Of a stretch of 64,000 nucleotides of DNA, positions 1 through 8,141 are shown one piece after another. Numbering within the stretch: position 1 is the stretch's first letter; each line of letters begins with the position of its first letter. Position numbers and translations under genes: made by a program. A model generated the notes under the pieces. The model made no database searches. It was not told the DNA's origin and saw only the letters and a list, made by a program, of their open reading frames with translations. The stretch comes from an uncultured Sutterella sp. (GTDB lineage: Bacteria; Pseudomonadota; Gammaproteobacteria; Burkholderiales; Burkholderiaceae_F), in contig CABQGK010000009.1 in assembly GCA_902463725.1 (NCBI GenBank), positions 1 through 64,000 of the forward strand, read 5' to 3'.

Positions 1-25
1 ATACACTATTATAGCAGTAAAATTA

Positions 26-65
26 AATCCCCGCATCGGATTTAGTCCTAAATGCGGGGATTTTT
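26..65 (+). terminator. Rho-independent terminator of the gene left of the window
   Basis: AATCCCCGCAT pairs perfectly with ATGCGGGGATT (11 bp, 15-base loop) and the stem runs straight into a T tract. It closes a unit that begins outside the window and separates it from the flavoprotein promoter region. Confidence 0.8.
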
Positions 66-95
66 GGGATATTTTAGGTTTTTTTGGATGGATAC

Positions 96-109
96 TTGAT
101 CGCCATCAA
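96..109. promoter_or_regulatory. FNR-type binding site
   Basis: TTGAT-CGCC-ATCAA is an exact match to the FNR/ANR consensus TTGAT-N4-ATCAA. The only good -10-like hexamer nearby is TATAAA at 116-121, which would put the box over the -35/spacer. From the sequence I therefore cannot tell activation from repression. It lies about 200 bases before the flavoprotein start. Confidence 0.65.
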
Positions 110-198
110 GCCCCTTATAAACTAGAGCATCGAGAGCTTGAGAGGTAAAGCTTTTGCTTGGGGCTTTTTTTGACTTGGCTTATTAGTGTTTTCCCTAA

Positions 199-220
199 AA
201 CTGTCAGCGCACAGACAGTT
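199..220. promoter_or_regulatory. Operator-like palindrome upstream of flavoprotein
   Basis: AACTGTC-N8-GACAGTT is a perfect 7+7 inverted repeat 90 bases before the start codon. There is no T tract, so it is not a terminator. It is the right size for a dimeric repressor or activator, but no cognate regulator can be named. Confidence 0.35.
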
Positions 221-309
221 GCACTTCTTGCGCTTAGAGACAATGAGATCCGTTAACGTGGATGGCGCCCAAAGCGTGGGTGCCAAGATACCTACACTGG
301 AGAGCTCAC

Positions 310-1812
310 ATGAAAAAAACAATGATAAATACAGCGCTTGCCCTCGCGCTTAGCGCGCTTTCTTTGAGTGCAGCTGCTGCTGATAAAACCTACAATGCTG
401 ACATTGTCGTGATTGGCGCTGGTGCTGCAGGAACGGCTGCTTCTTGGGCCGCTGCTGAGAAAGGCCTCAAAGTCGTAACGCTTGAAAAGCAGGCAGTCTT
501 TGGCGGAACGGGCAAGTATTCCGAAGGGATTTTCGCTGTGGAAAGTCGCCTGCAGCGTGACTGGAACTATGGCTTGAGCCGTGATGAAGCGTTTCAGAAG
601 ATCATGAACTATGGTCACTGGCGTGGCAATGCCAAGATGGTGCGCGCCTTTGTGAATAAGAGTGCCGATACGATTGACTGGATGATGAACAACGGTGTGG
701 AGTTTGAAAAGCTGTTCTCCAACTACCCAAATGGTCTCTATACCTGGCACATCTACAAGGGGCGTGGCATGGGCTGGATCACCAACTTCCAGCAAAAATT
801 TAAAGATAAGGGGCAAACGCTGCTACTCAATACGTGGGGCGAGGAGCTGATTCGTGATGCCAAAGGCCGGGTCACTGGTGTGCGCGCCACCAACAAAGAC
901 GGAGACAAGATTACGGTCAATGCTCGTGCCACCATCATTGCTACAGGGGGCTTCTTTGATAACAAAGAAATGAGAGAGAAATTCCTGCGTTTCCCCGATG
1001 CTGATGGTCTTGCTCAAAGCGGTAAGACAGGCGATGGCATTCGCATGGCTTGGGCCGTCGGGGCAGGGCACGAAGGTACGGAAGTTCAGGCGTCCTATCG
1101 TCCGGGTCCGCGTGCCGTTCCTACGACGAACCATGTGAGCGCGACGGCCAAGCAACCTCATCTCTGGCTCACGCCTAAGGGCGAGCGCTTCTGTGATGAG
1201 AAGATCATGCTCGAGTGGCCGTTTGCTGGTAATGCGCTTGAACGTATTGGCGGCACGATGTACGTGGTCTACGATGCGAAGACGCTTGCACACATGGAAA
1301 AGGACCGTGGTATCGATTTGGGAGTCGGTGTGATGGTGCCTGTCGGTACGAAACTCACCAACTTTGAAAAAGAGTGGGATGCAGCCGTGAAAGCGGGCTG
1401 GGCGTTCAAGGCACAGAGCTTGGATGAATTGGCGAAGATGACGGGCATGGAGCCTGCACGACTCAAGAAGACGGTGGATGCCTATAACCGCTTCTGTGAC
1501 GTTCGTCATGATGAGGAGTTTGCCAAGGATCCGCAGTTCTTGCGTGAAGTCCGCACGGCACCATTCTATGCGATCAAGTCAGTAGCGAGCTCGCTCGGCA
1601 CCTTGGGCGGCATCAAGGCCAATGAACGCTTTGAGGTCGTCACGCAGGACGAAACGCCGGTTCCTGGCCTGTACGCAGCGGGAAATGATGTGGGCGGCAT
1701 GTATGGCGACTCCTATGACCTTTTGATGGCGGGCTCGACGGTGGGCTTCGCGGTCAACTCTGCACGCATTGCAGTTGATAGCGCTGCAGAGTACATCCAC
1801 ACGCTCAAGTAA
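310..1812 (+). CDS. Secreted FAD-dependent reductase, flavocytochrome c / fumarate reductase superfamily (divergent active site)
   Basis: The product is 500 aa. Residues 1-24 form a Sec signal peptide ending in an alanine run, so the enzyme should be periplasmic. GAGAAG at about 36-41 starts the FAD Rossmann fold, and the C-terminal LYAAGNDVGG motif is typical of the superfamily. The catalytic pattern differs from true fumarate reductases. One arginine is kept in KGERF (about R293), but the HHxMGG histidines are replaced by SLGTLGG (about 428-434) and the later substrate arginine by tyrosine in MYGDSY. A substrate other than fumarate is likely. There is no haem-binding CxxCH, so electrons must come from a separate cytochrome or quinol dehydrogenase. 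The start at 310 is chosen because of GGAGAG at 299-304 and the signal peptide; an upstream in-frame start at 262 would bury it. An FNR box lies upstream. Confidence 0.85.
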   Translation: MKKTMINTALALALSALSLSAAAADKTYNADIVVIGAGAAGTAASWAAAEKGLKVVTLEKQAVFGGTGKYSEGIFAVESRLQRDWNYGLSRDEAFQKIMNYGHWRGNAKMVRAFVNKSADTIDWMMNNGVEFEKLFSNYPNGLYTWHIYKGRGMGWITNFQQKFKDKGQTLLLNTWGEELIRDAKGRVTGVRATNKDGDKITVNARATIIATGGFFDNKEMREKFLRFPDADGLAQSGKTGDGIRMAWAVGAGHEGTEVQASYRPGPRAVPTTNHVSATAKQPHLWLTPKGERFCDEKIMLEWPFAGNALERIGGTMYVVYDAKTLAHMEKDRGIDLGVGVMVPVGTKLTNFEKEWDAAVKAGWAFKAQSLDELAKMTGMEPARLKKTVDAYNRFCDVRHDEEFAKDPQFLREVRTAPFYAIKSVASSLGTLGGIKANERFEVVTQDETPVPGLYAAGNDVGGMYGDSYDLLMAGSTVGFAVNSARIAVDSAAEYIHTLK

Positions 1813-1861
1813 ACCAAGGCGGTGCGACTTAGCCGTAGGCGAAGTCGCTGGGCACTTTTGA

Positions 1862-1903
1862 GGACGGCTTGTCACAGAGAAACTCTGAGTAGCTGTCCTT
1901 TTT
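1862..1903 (+). terminator. Rho-independent terminator after flavoprotein gene
   Basis: GGACGGCT pairs with AGCTGTCC around a nested CAGAG/CTCTG hairpin, followed by TTTTT. It sits between two convergent genes. Confidence 0.7.
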
Positions 1904-1905
1904 AT

Positions 1906-2652
1906 TTAGGTGCGTAGCGCGAGCCAATTGGGTTTAGGTAGATCGGGGCGGTCGAGCCAATCGTAAATGTCTTCAAAGAGAGCGTCGTGAACTTCACGAT
2001 CTAGGCCAATTTTTCGCATAAGTCCGGCACGGCGCCAGTCGTTGGTGATGCGACTGACGGTGGGACGTTTGAGATTGACGACCTGACCGATCACTTCATC
2101 GCTGAGTCGAAACGGTAGCCGCGTAAAGCCTTGGCTATTTTGGGTGTCACTCTCAGCCTCCGCTTTGGCCTCGAGTGCAAGGGCTTTGAAGAGGATTTTG
2201 AGACGTTGCTCGGGCGGAAGCGTAAAGTTTGCCACCATACCTTCAAGCGTTGACTCTTCTTTTTGAATAGCGTGCACGAGCTTTAACTGCATGAGTTCTG
2301 GCTGCTCTTCAAGCATCTCTCGGTAGCTCGACGGTGAGCAGACCATGACCATTGCTGGCGTCACCGCACGCGATTGAACATTGCAGGCGGTGTGAGCGGT
2401 CGCAGTGATATCGCCAACGGTGCGCGCTGGCGGCAGAAGCGACATGATGCTTGGTTGCCCAGTGAGTTCCCCAGCAATGTAGTAGGCGCATAAGCCGTCG
2501 AGAACTAAAAATAGGCGATTTTCCTCTCCACCGTATTTGAGTACTTCTCCTTTGGCAAGGTGTCGTATGGTGCCATGGGTGACAATCCATCGGCAAATGA
2601 GTGCGGGCTCTCTGGGTGGAATGTATGGAAGTGACGTAAAGACTTGTCTCAT
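1906..2652 (-). CDS. Crp/Fnr-family transcriptional regulator
   Basis: The product is 248 aa, with an N-terminal cyclic-nucleotide-binding-like beta-roll (about 20-125), a dimer helix and a C-terminal winged helix. The HTH reads LSDEVIGQVVNLKRPTVSR (about 186-204), the usual Crp pattern. It is not FNR itself: there is no N-terminal CxxCxxC cluster (its four cysteines are scattered), and the recognition helix has KRPTVSR rather than the E-x-x-SR of FNR. It therefore probably does not bind the FNR boxes in this window. It is the last gene of the minus-strand prfB-lysS-Nudix run, 28 bases after the Nudix gene, and converges on the flavoprotein gene. The effector is unknown. Confidence 0.8.
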   Translation of the reverse strand: MRQVFTSLPYIPPREPALICRWIVTHGTIRHLAKGEVLKYGGEENRLFLVLDGLCAYYIAGELTGQPSIMSLLPPARTVGDITATAHTACNVQSRAVTPAMVMVCSPSSYREMLEEQPELMQLKLVHAIQKEESTLEGMVANFTLPPEQRLKILFKALALEAKAEAESDTQNSQGFTRLPFRLSDEVIGQVVNLKRPTVSRITNDWRRAGLMRKIGLDREVHDALFEDIYDWLDRPDLPKPNWLALRT

Positions 2653-2680
2653 GGCTCAAGTGGTTCGTCGGAGTCGTAGA

Positions 2681-3478
2681 TTAGTTGGTCGCAAGCGCCA
2701 GCAGAGTAGCGTAAGAAGCTTCAGGAACGATCTTGCCAGTTGAAAGTAAGCTTTGCAAGTGCGCCATGGAAAACCAGCCGAATTCTTCGACTTCCCTGTC
2801 GAGCGCATAGGGCACAGTGCGTTTGCTCGTTGAGCGTCGTACATGGGTTACGAAGGTTGTTTCGCGGAGAATGCCACTCAGCAAAGGCCGCTGTGTGCTA
2901 AAGCTCAAAGACTGACAAATGTCTTCTTTAGGCACAAGCGAAGCCTCTTCTTGAGCCTCTCTCAGTAGGGCCTCTTCTGGCGTTTCACCGCTACGAATCA
3001 TCCCTGCAGCAGGATTATCCCAGAGCCCAGGATTAATTCGTTTTGTCGCTGCTCTGCGGGCAAGAAGGATGTGCCCGTTTTCCTCCCAAACAAGACGTAC
3101 AACCTGCGTGGGGATGCCGAGCGTACGGCAGAGCGCACGGTCGATAGTGAGATCTCTACTGGCAAGAGGTAGGGGAATCGCTTCGTGTAGCGGCTCAATG
3201 TCAAAGTATTGTAGTAGCCGTTCTTGGCAGAGGCTCCAGTCGGAGCGCTTGACTGTGAGCCCTTTTTTTGAAAAAGGCCCGTCAACGGAACAGGGGGTAA
3301 AAAGCGCGCTGAGCCCATCAGCGTGAGCGACCTTGGTGAGCACAGAGGAACGGACAACCCCTACCGCAATGCCGTCAACACAGAGTGCGCTAAGGCGCTT
3401 CGGGAGAGGTTGCACTAAATAGGGCTGAAACCCCTTGATGAGGGGTTCAGCCCAAGCTTTAGTTTGAGGGGTACTCAT
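2681..3478 (-). CDS. Nudix hydrolase with DUF4743/Tnr3-like N-terminal domain
   Basis: The product is 265 aa. The Nudix box GX5EX7REXXEEXG is intact (GMIRSGETPEEALLREAQEE, about 155-175) and is preceded by NPGLWDNPAAG. The extra 120-residue N-terminal region resembles the domain fused to the Nudix part of Tnr3-like enzymes. Known members of that group hydrolyse damaged (oxo/oxy) thiamine diphosphates, so a cofactor clean-up role is plausible here, by family inference only. It begins 9 bases after lysS ends and is probably co-transcribed with it. No strong ribosome site is visible before the ATG. Confidence 0.8.
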   Translation of the reverse strand: MSTPQTKAWAEPLIKGFQPYLVQPLPKRLSALCVDGIAVGVVRSSVLTKVAHADGLSALFTPCSVDGPFSKKGLTVKRSDWSLCQERLLQYFDIEPLHEAIPLPLASRDLTIDRALCRTLGIPTQVVRLVWEENGHILLARRAATKRINPGLWDNPAAGMIRSGETPEEALLREAQEEASLVPKEDICQSLSFSTQRPLLSGILRETTFVTHVRRSTSKRTVPYALDREVEEFGWFSMAHLQSLLSTGKIVPEASYATLLALATN

Positions 3479-3487
3479 TGAAGCCGT

Positions 3488-5002
3488 TTAGTTGTTTTCC
3501 GGGCGCATATGCGGGAAGAGCAACACATCGCGAATGCTCGGCGCATCCGTCAACAACATGATGAAACGGTCGATACCAACGCCGCAGCCCGCGGTGGGGG
3601 GCAGACCGTATTCGAGCGCACGGATGTAGTCAGCGTCGTAGTACATCGCTTCATCGTCACCCTGACTCTTGGCATCGGCCTGTGCTTTAAAGCGGGCTGC
3701 CTGATCATCGGGGTCATTGAGCTCAGAGAAGCCGTTGCCAAGTTCACGACCGCCAATGAAGAGCTCAAAACGCTCTGTGATGTCGTGATTTTCGTCTGAG
3801 GCACGGGCGAGCGGCGAAATTTCCGTCGGGTAATCGATGATGAATGTCGGCTGAATAAGCTTGGCTTCGGCCGTTTCATCAAAGAGTGCCATCTGTAGAC
3901 CACCAAGTCCAACCCATTCCGGTTGCGGTTCGCCGAGGCGAGCGAGTTCAGCGCGTAAGAACGCTTCATCGTTGAGCTGCTCATCGCTGTAGTGCGGTGC
4001 GTACTTTTGAATAGCCTGCTTTGGCGTGAGGCGATCAAACGGTTTTCCGAGATCGATTTCCTGACCTTGATACTTGAGCAGAGTCGTACCGACGGTCTTC
4101 TGTGCAACGGTGCGCAGCAGTTCTTCCGTGAAGTTCATCTGATCGATATACGTCCAGTACGTCGCATAGAACTCCATCATGGTGAATTCGGGATTGTGGC
4201 GAACCGAGACGCCTTCGTTACGGAAATTACGGTTGATTTCGAACACGCGTTCGAAGCCGCCAACCGTCAGGCGCTTGAGGTAGAGCTCAGGCGCGATGCG
4301 CAGGTACATATCCACGTCAAGCGCGTTGTGATGCGTGATGAACGGACGAGCGTTGGCACCACCAGGGATCGGGTGCAACATCGGCGTTTCCACTTCCATG
4401 AAGCGGGCGTTGAGCATGAAGTTGCGGATTTCCTGGATCGCACGCGAGCGTGTGATGAAGCGGTTACGGCTTTCCTCATTCATGATGAGGTCGACGTAGC
4501 GCTGGCGATACGCGGTTTCAGTGTCGCGCAGCCCCTTGACCTTGTCCGGCAGCGGGCGAATGTTCTTCGTCATAAGACGCAGTTCGGCGGCACGGATCGA
4601 GAGTTCGCCGCTCTTAGTACGGAAAAGCGTGCCGCGAACGGCGACGATGTCACCCAAGTCGAACGTCTTAAAGCGCGTGTAAGCTTCTTCGCCGATGTCG
4701 GTTTGGGAGATGAAGTACTGCATTTCACCCGTGAAGTCGCGCACGGAGGCAAAGCTAGCCTTGCCCATGACGCGCTTGAGCATCATGCGACCCGAGCAGG
4801 CAACATGGATCGGAGTGGCTTCAAGTTCTTCAGCAGTGGCGTCCTTGTACTTCTGCTGCAGGTCTCCAAAGAGATCCGTGCGTTTGAAGTCGTTCGGATA
4901 CGCGACGCCGTTGGCGCGCATTTCAGCAAGTTTTGCGCGGCGTTCGGCAATAATATGGTTTTCGTCTTCTGTAGTAACTTGAGTATTGATTTCGTCTGAC
5001 AT
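3488..5002 (-). CDS. lysS: Lysyl-tRNA synthetase, class II
   Basis: The product is 504 aa, normal for LysS. It has an N-terminal OB-fold anticodon-binding domain (about 65-155) and a class II catalytic core. Motif 2 is FRNEGVSVRHNPEFTMMEFY (about 260-280), and motif 3 is GCGVGIDRFIMLLTD near the C terminus. It charges tRNA-Lys in the cytoplasm. It follows prfB in the arrangement common to Beta- and Gammaproteobacteria. An AGGA lies 9 bases before the ATG. Confidence 0.97.
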   Translation of the reverse strand: MSDEINTQVTTEDENHIIAERRAKLAEMRANGVAYPNDFKRTDLFGDLQQKYKDATAEELEATPIHVACSGRMMLKRVMGKASFASVRDFTGEMQYFISQTDIGEEAYTRFKTFDLGDIVAVRGTLFRTKSGELSIRAAELRLMTKNIRPLPDKVKGLRDTETAYRQRYVDLIMNEESRNRFITRSRAIQEIRNFMLNARFMEVETPMLHPIPGGANARPFITHHNALDVDMYLRIAPELYLKRLTVGGFERVFEINRNFRNEGVSVRHNPEFTMMEFYATYWTYIDQMNFTEELLRTVAQKTVGTTLLKYQGQEIDLGKPFDRLTPKQAIQKYAPHYSDEQLNDEAFLRAELARLGEPQPEWVGLGGLQMALFDETAEAKLIQPTFIIDYPTEISPLARASDENHDITERFELFIGGRELGNGFSELNDPDDQAARFKAQADAKSQGDDEAMYYDADYIRALEYGLPPTAGCGVGIDRFIMLLTDAPSIRDVLLFPHMRPENN

Positions 5003-5079
5003 AAGAACAATCCTGTGTGGGCCTCACTGCTGCTGAGAGAAATAGGCTTGCAACAGAGAGGCATGCGATCAATTGTACA

Positions 5080-6199
5080 TTAGGCGGCTGGCGCGCCGAT
5101 ATTGAGTTTTAGGCTAGCTTCGACAAATTGATCGAGGTCGCCGTCGAGGACCGCACCGGTGTTACCAGTTTCTACATTGGTACGCAAGTCCTTAACGCGC
5201 GACTGGTCGAGCACGTAGCTACGAATCTGGTGTCCCCAGCCGATATCGGATTTAGCCTCTTCGAGCTTGGTCTGCGCTTCCATGCGTTTACGCATTTCAA
5301 ACTCATAGAGTTTTGCTTTCAGCTGCTGCATGGCTTTTTCTCGGTTGCGGTGCTGCGAGCGATCGTCCTGACAGATGGTAATGATGCCCGTGGGGACGTG
5401 GTGAATACGCACGGCAGACTCTGTCTTTTGAATGTGCTGACCACCAGCGCCTGAGGCACGGAAGACGTCAATTTTGAGGTCAGCTGGATTAATCTCAATT
5501 TCAATGGAGTCGTCCACTTCGGGGTAGACATAGACCGAGGTGAAGGACGTGTGACGTCGTGCATTGGAGTCAAAGGGACTCTTGCGCACGAGACGGTGAA
5601 TGCCGGTTTCGGTGCGAAGTGTTCCATAGGCATAGTCGCCTTCGATGTAGAGCGTGGCACTCTTGATACCAGCGACGTCGCCCGCGCTTTCTTCTTCGAG
5701 TGTGACTTTGAAACCCTTGCGTTCAGCGTAGCGCATATACATGCGCTCGAGCATGCTGGCCCAGTCCTGCGCTTCCGTTCCGCCTGCGCCTGCTTGAATT
5801 TCCAAATAGCAGTTGGCAGGATCCATCGGCTGGTTAAACATACGCTTAAACTCAAGGTCTGCGACCTCGCGTTCAATCGCTTCGACATCTGCGCCAACCG
5901 CTTCAACCGTATCCCAGTCTTCTTCAGCCATGGAGAGCTCGAAGAGCTCTGTAGCATCGTTGATGCCCGAGCTCAGACGGCGAAAACTTCCAACAATACC
6001 GTCGAGGAGTTTTTTCTCTTTGCTGATTTCTTGAGCATGTTTGGGATCGTTCCAGAGATCGGGATTTTCGATCTCACGGAGCACTTCTTCGAGCCGTCGA
6101 GCCTTGCGGTCGACGTCAAAGATACCCCCGAAGTTCGACCAGACGCTGCGTCAGGTCATCGATGAGGTGCTGGATTTGGTTGATGCGTTCGACTTCCAT
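5080..6199 (-). CDS. prfB: Peptide chain release factor 2, made by programmed +1 frameshift
   Basis: RF2 recognises UGA and UAA stops. The gene is in two frames. Codons 1-27 (ATG at 6199) end at an in-frame TGA (6118-6116), then a +1 shift on CTT leads into the long frame, giving 372 aa in total. Release-factor signatures are present: RKSPFDSNARR (the SPF tripeptide reading UGA) and SGAGGQHIQKTESAV (the GGQ peptidyl-hydrolysis loop). If the frameshift is overlooked, the gene appears to start at a GTG at 6084 and loses its N terminus. It is upstream of lysS, and its own promoter may lie at about 6285. Confidence 0.96.
6115..6130 (-). promoter_or_regulatory. RF2 programmed +1 frameshift site
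   Basis: On the minus strand the site reads CGGGGGTATCTTTGAC: an internal Shine-Dalgarno (GGGGG), 3-base spacing, slippery CTT, then TGA C. This is the classic RF2 autoregulatory element. When RF2 is scarce the ribosome pauses at UGA and slips +1. Confidence 0.95.
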
Positions 6200-6279
6200 G
6201 TTCTTTCCTGAAAATTAGGGCTAATGCTGGTTTGCCTCGGTGAGTCTAGAAGGGACCAGCCAATTGGTTAAAACAATCC

Positions 6280-6285
6280 ATTATA
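6280..6285 (-). promoter_or_regulatory. Possible -10 element for prfB
   Basis: A perfect TATAAT on the minus strand, 80 bases before the prfB start, in the recJ-prfB gap. No convincing -35 is visible at 16-18 bases, so the promoter call is tentative. Confidence 0.35.
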
Positions 6286-6366
6286 AGCGTCGCCCATGAT
6301 GAGCCGCTTGCTCTGCGAATAGAAAAATTGCGTCAGCGACGGCACTTTGCTGGCTTGCGACGACGC

Positions 6367-8061
6367 TCAGTCGCCCACTGCTTCGATGACGAGTTGAATG
6401 CGCCGCCGTCCCATGTATTCATTGATATCGGGACGATACGCAAGGAGAACCTCTTCGGGGAGCGGCGTATTGTGACGGAAGAAGATTGCATCAAAATGGC
6501 GTCCATCCAGTTCGAGCGTGAGCTTGAGGTGCGCCTCTTTGAGAATTCGTTGATCGAGTACGCGGAAGCGATCGGAAAAAAGGGGCGCATCAAAGCCCTG
6601 TCCCCAGATTTGGTTGTTGATTTCTTCAACCAGTGCTTCGCTCACATCGTCGGCACACAGGCCACCATCGGTGTAGATGACACGCTCAAAGCTACTACGG
6701 TCGCAGTGCTCGACGATGACGCGACTGAGTGCTTGGCGAAATGCTTCCAAAGCCTCTCGCCGAAGCGTTAGACCCGCCGCTGCTGCGTGTCCACCAAAGC
6801 GAATAATGCGGCCAGGTAGCTCACGACTTACCAGGTCAAGCGTATCTCGTAGATGGATGCCAGGGATGGAACGGCCACTGCCTTTCAAAAGGCCATCTTC
6901 ACCGGGGGCGAAGGCAAAGACGGGGCGGTGAATACGATCCTTAATACGAGAGGCAACCAGCCCAACCACCCCTTCATTGAAGTGCTCATCAAATAGGCAA
7001 AGGGCATTATCGCGCTCTGGGTTAAACGCTGCGAGCGCGTCCTCGGCGCTTTGCTGCATCTCGCTTTCAAGCTCACGTCGCTCAGCGTTAATGAGGTTAA
7101 GGGTTTTGGCAAATGCGAGGGCGTTGGCTTCATGTGTGCTGAGCAAACACTCAATGCCGCTTTGCATCGAGGCGAGCCGACCGGCAGCGTTAATGCGAGG
7201 CCCAATCACAAAACCAAAGTCTTTTACCCCTGCGTTTCGGGTGCTTTTCCCTGCCACGGCAAAAAGCGCTTCAATTCCAGGTTGTGCGGCGCCTGCACGA
7301 ACTTTCTTGAGCCCTTGAGCGACGAGAATTCGATTGTTTTTATCGAGTCGGACGACGTCGGCAACGGTACCGAGAGCGACCAAATCGACAAGTTTGTCAA
7401 GGCGCGGTTGCGTTTCACGGGTAAAAATACCGCGGGCGCGTAAGAGCGCTCGTAGAGCGAGTAGCACGTAGAAAATGACCCCAACGCCCGCGAGATTCTT
7501 TGAGGGAAATGTGGAGCCTCGGCGATTCGGGTTGACAATACAGAGTGCGGCAGGCTCTGTGGCCCCAGGTAAGTGATGATCCGTGATGATGACATCGATA
7601 CCGAGCTCGCGTGCTCGATCGACCGCTGCAATCGAGGTAATGCCGTTATCGACGGTGACAATGAGATCGGTTTTAGGGGTGCGGGCAGCGATGATGTTGA
7701 CAATGTCGGAACTCAGACCGTAGCCCTGCGTGACGCGATCGGGCACGATGTAGTTGACCTTGAGGCCCATTTCCGTGAGGCCGCGCATGGCGACCGCGCA
7801 GGCTGTGGCGCCATCGCAGTCGTAGTCAGCGACAATCGTGACTTGTTCGCCTCGGCTACGTGCCAGAGCAAGGCGCTCTGCAGCTTTGTCCGTATCTTCA
7901 AGGAGCGACGGAGAGAGCATGCCTGTCCACTCTGAGGAGAGATCATCGCGGTCGGTGATGCCGCGTGCAGCAAGTGCCCGTGCTACGGGTAAAGATATTC
8001 CTTGCTCGGCTAGGGTTTCGCAACAGTTTCGATCATAAGGCCTTTCAACAATACGAGTCAT
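6367..8061 (-). CDS. recJ: Single-stranded-DNA exonuclease RecJ
   Basis: The product is 564 aa, close to the usual 570-580. The DHH phosphoesterase motifs are visible: ADYDCDGATACAVA (motif I), VTVDNGI (motif II), ITDHHLPG (motif III, DHH), and the DHHA1 motif RFGGHAAAAGLTL near the C terminus. It is a 5'-3' ssDNA exonuclease for recombinational and mismatch repair. The ATG at 8061 is chosen. The frame stays open upstream to a TTG at 8175, but that would overlap the preceding gene and adds unconserved sequence. It lies 80 bases after the rpfE-like gene. Confidence 0.95.
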   Translation of the reverse strand: MTRIVERPYDRNCCETLAEQGISLPVARALAARGITDRDDLSSEWTGMLSPSLLEDTDKAAERLALARSRGEQVTIVADYDCDGATACAVAMRGLTEMGLKVNYIVPDRVTQGYGLSSDIVNIIAARTPKTDLIVTVDNGITSIAAVDRARELGIDVIITDHHLPGATEPAALCIVNPNRRGSTFPSKNLAGVGVIFYVLLALRALLRARGIFTRETQPRLDKLVDLVALGTVADVVRLDKNNRILVAQGLKKVRAGAAQPGIEALFAVAGKSTRNAGVKDFGFVIGPRINAAGRLASMQSGIECLLSTHEANALAFAKTLNLINAERRELESEMQQSAEDALAAFNPERDNALCLFDEHFNEGVVGLVASRIKDRIHRPVFAFAPGEDGLLKGSGRSIPGIHLRDTLDLVSRELPGRIIRFGGHAAAAGLTLRREALEAFRQALSRVIVEHCDRSSFERVIYTDGGLCADDVSEALVEEINNQIWGQGFDAPLFSDRFRVLDQRILKEAHLKLTLELDGRHFDAIFFRHNTPLPEEVLLAYRPDINEYMGRRRIQLVIEAVGD

Positions 8062-8141
8062 ATTCGAGTTTTGCTCAGTCAGCGGTGAAAAATGGGCGAG
8101 TGTTCTTTCTAGAGTGGTGCGCACTATGAGGCATGCTTGTG

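Noticed and set aside
140..177. AAGC/GCTT stem followed by T7 in the leader of the first flavoprotein gene, a possible attenuator
   Set aside because: Only 4-5 base pairs with several competing registers; too weak to call.
1906..2652. The Crp/Fnr-type regulator as the FNR that binds the TTGAT-N4-ATCAA boxes
   Set aside because: It lacks the N-terminal Cys cluster and the FNR-type recognition helix.
3992..4999. 335-codon open frame on the plus strand
   Set aside because: It is a long mirror frame of lysS; the minus-strand translation carries all synthetase motifs and this one resembles no family.
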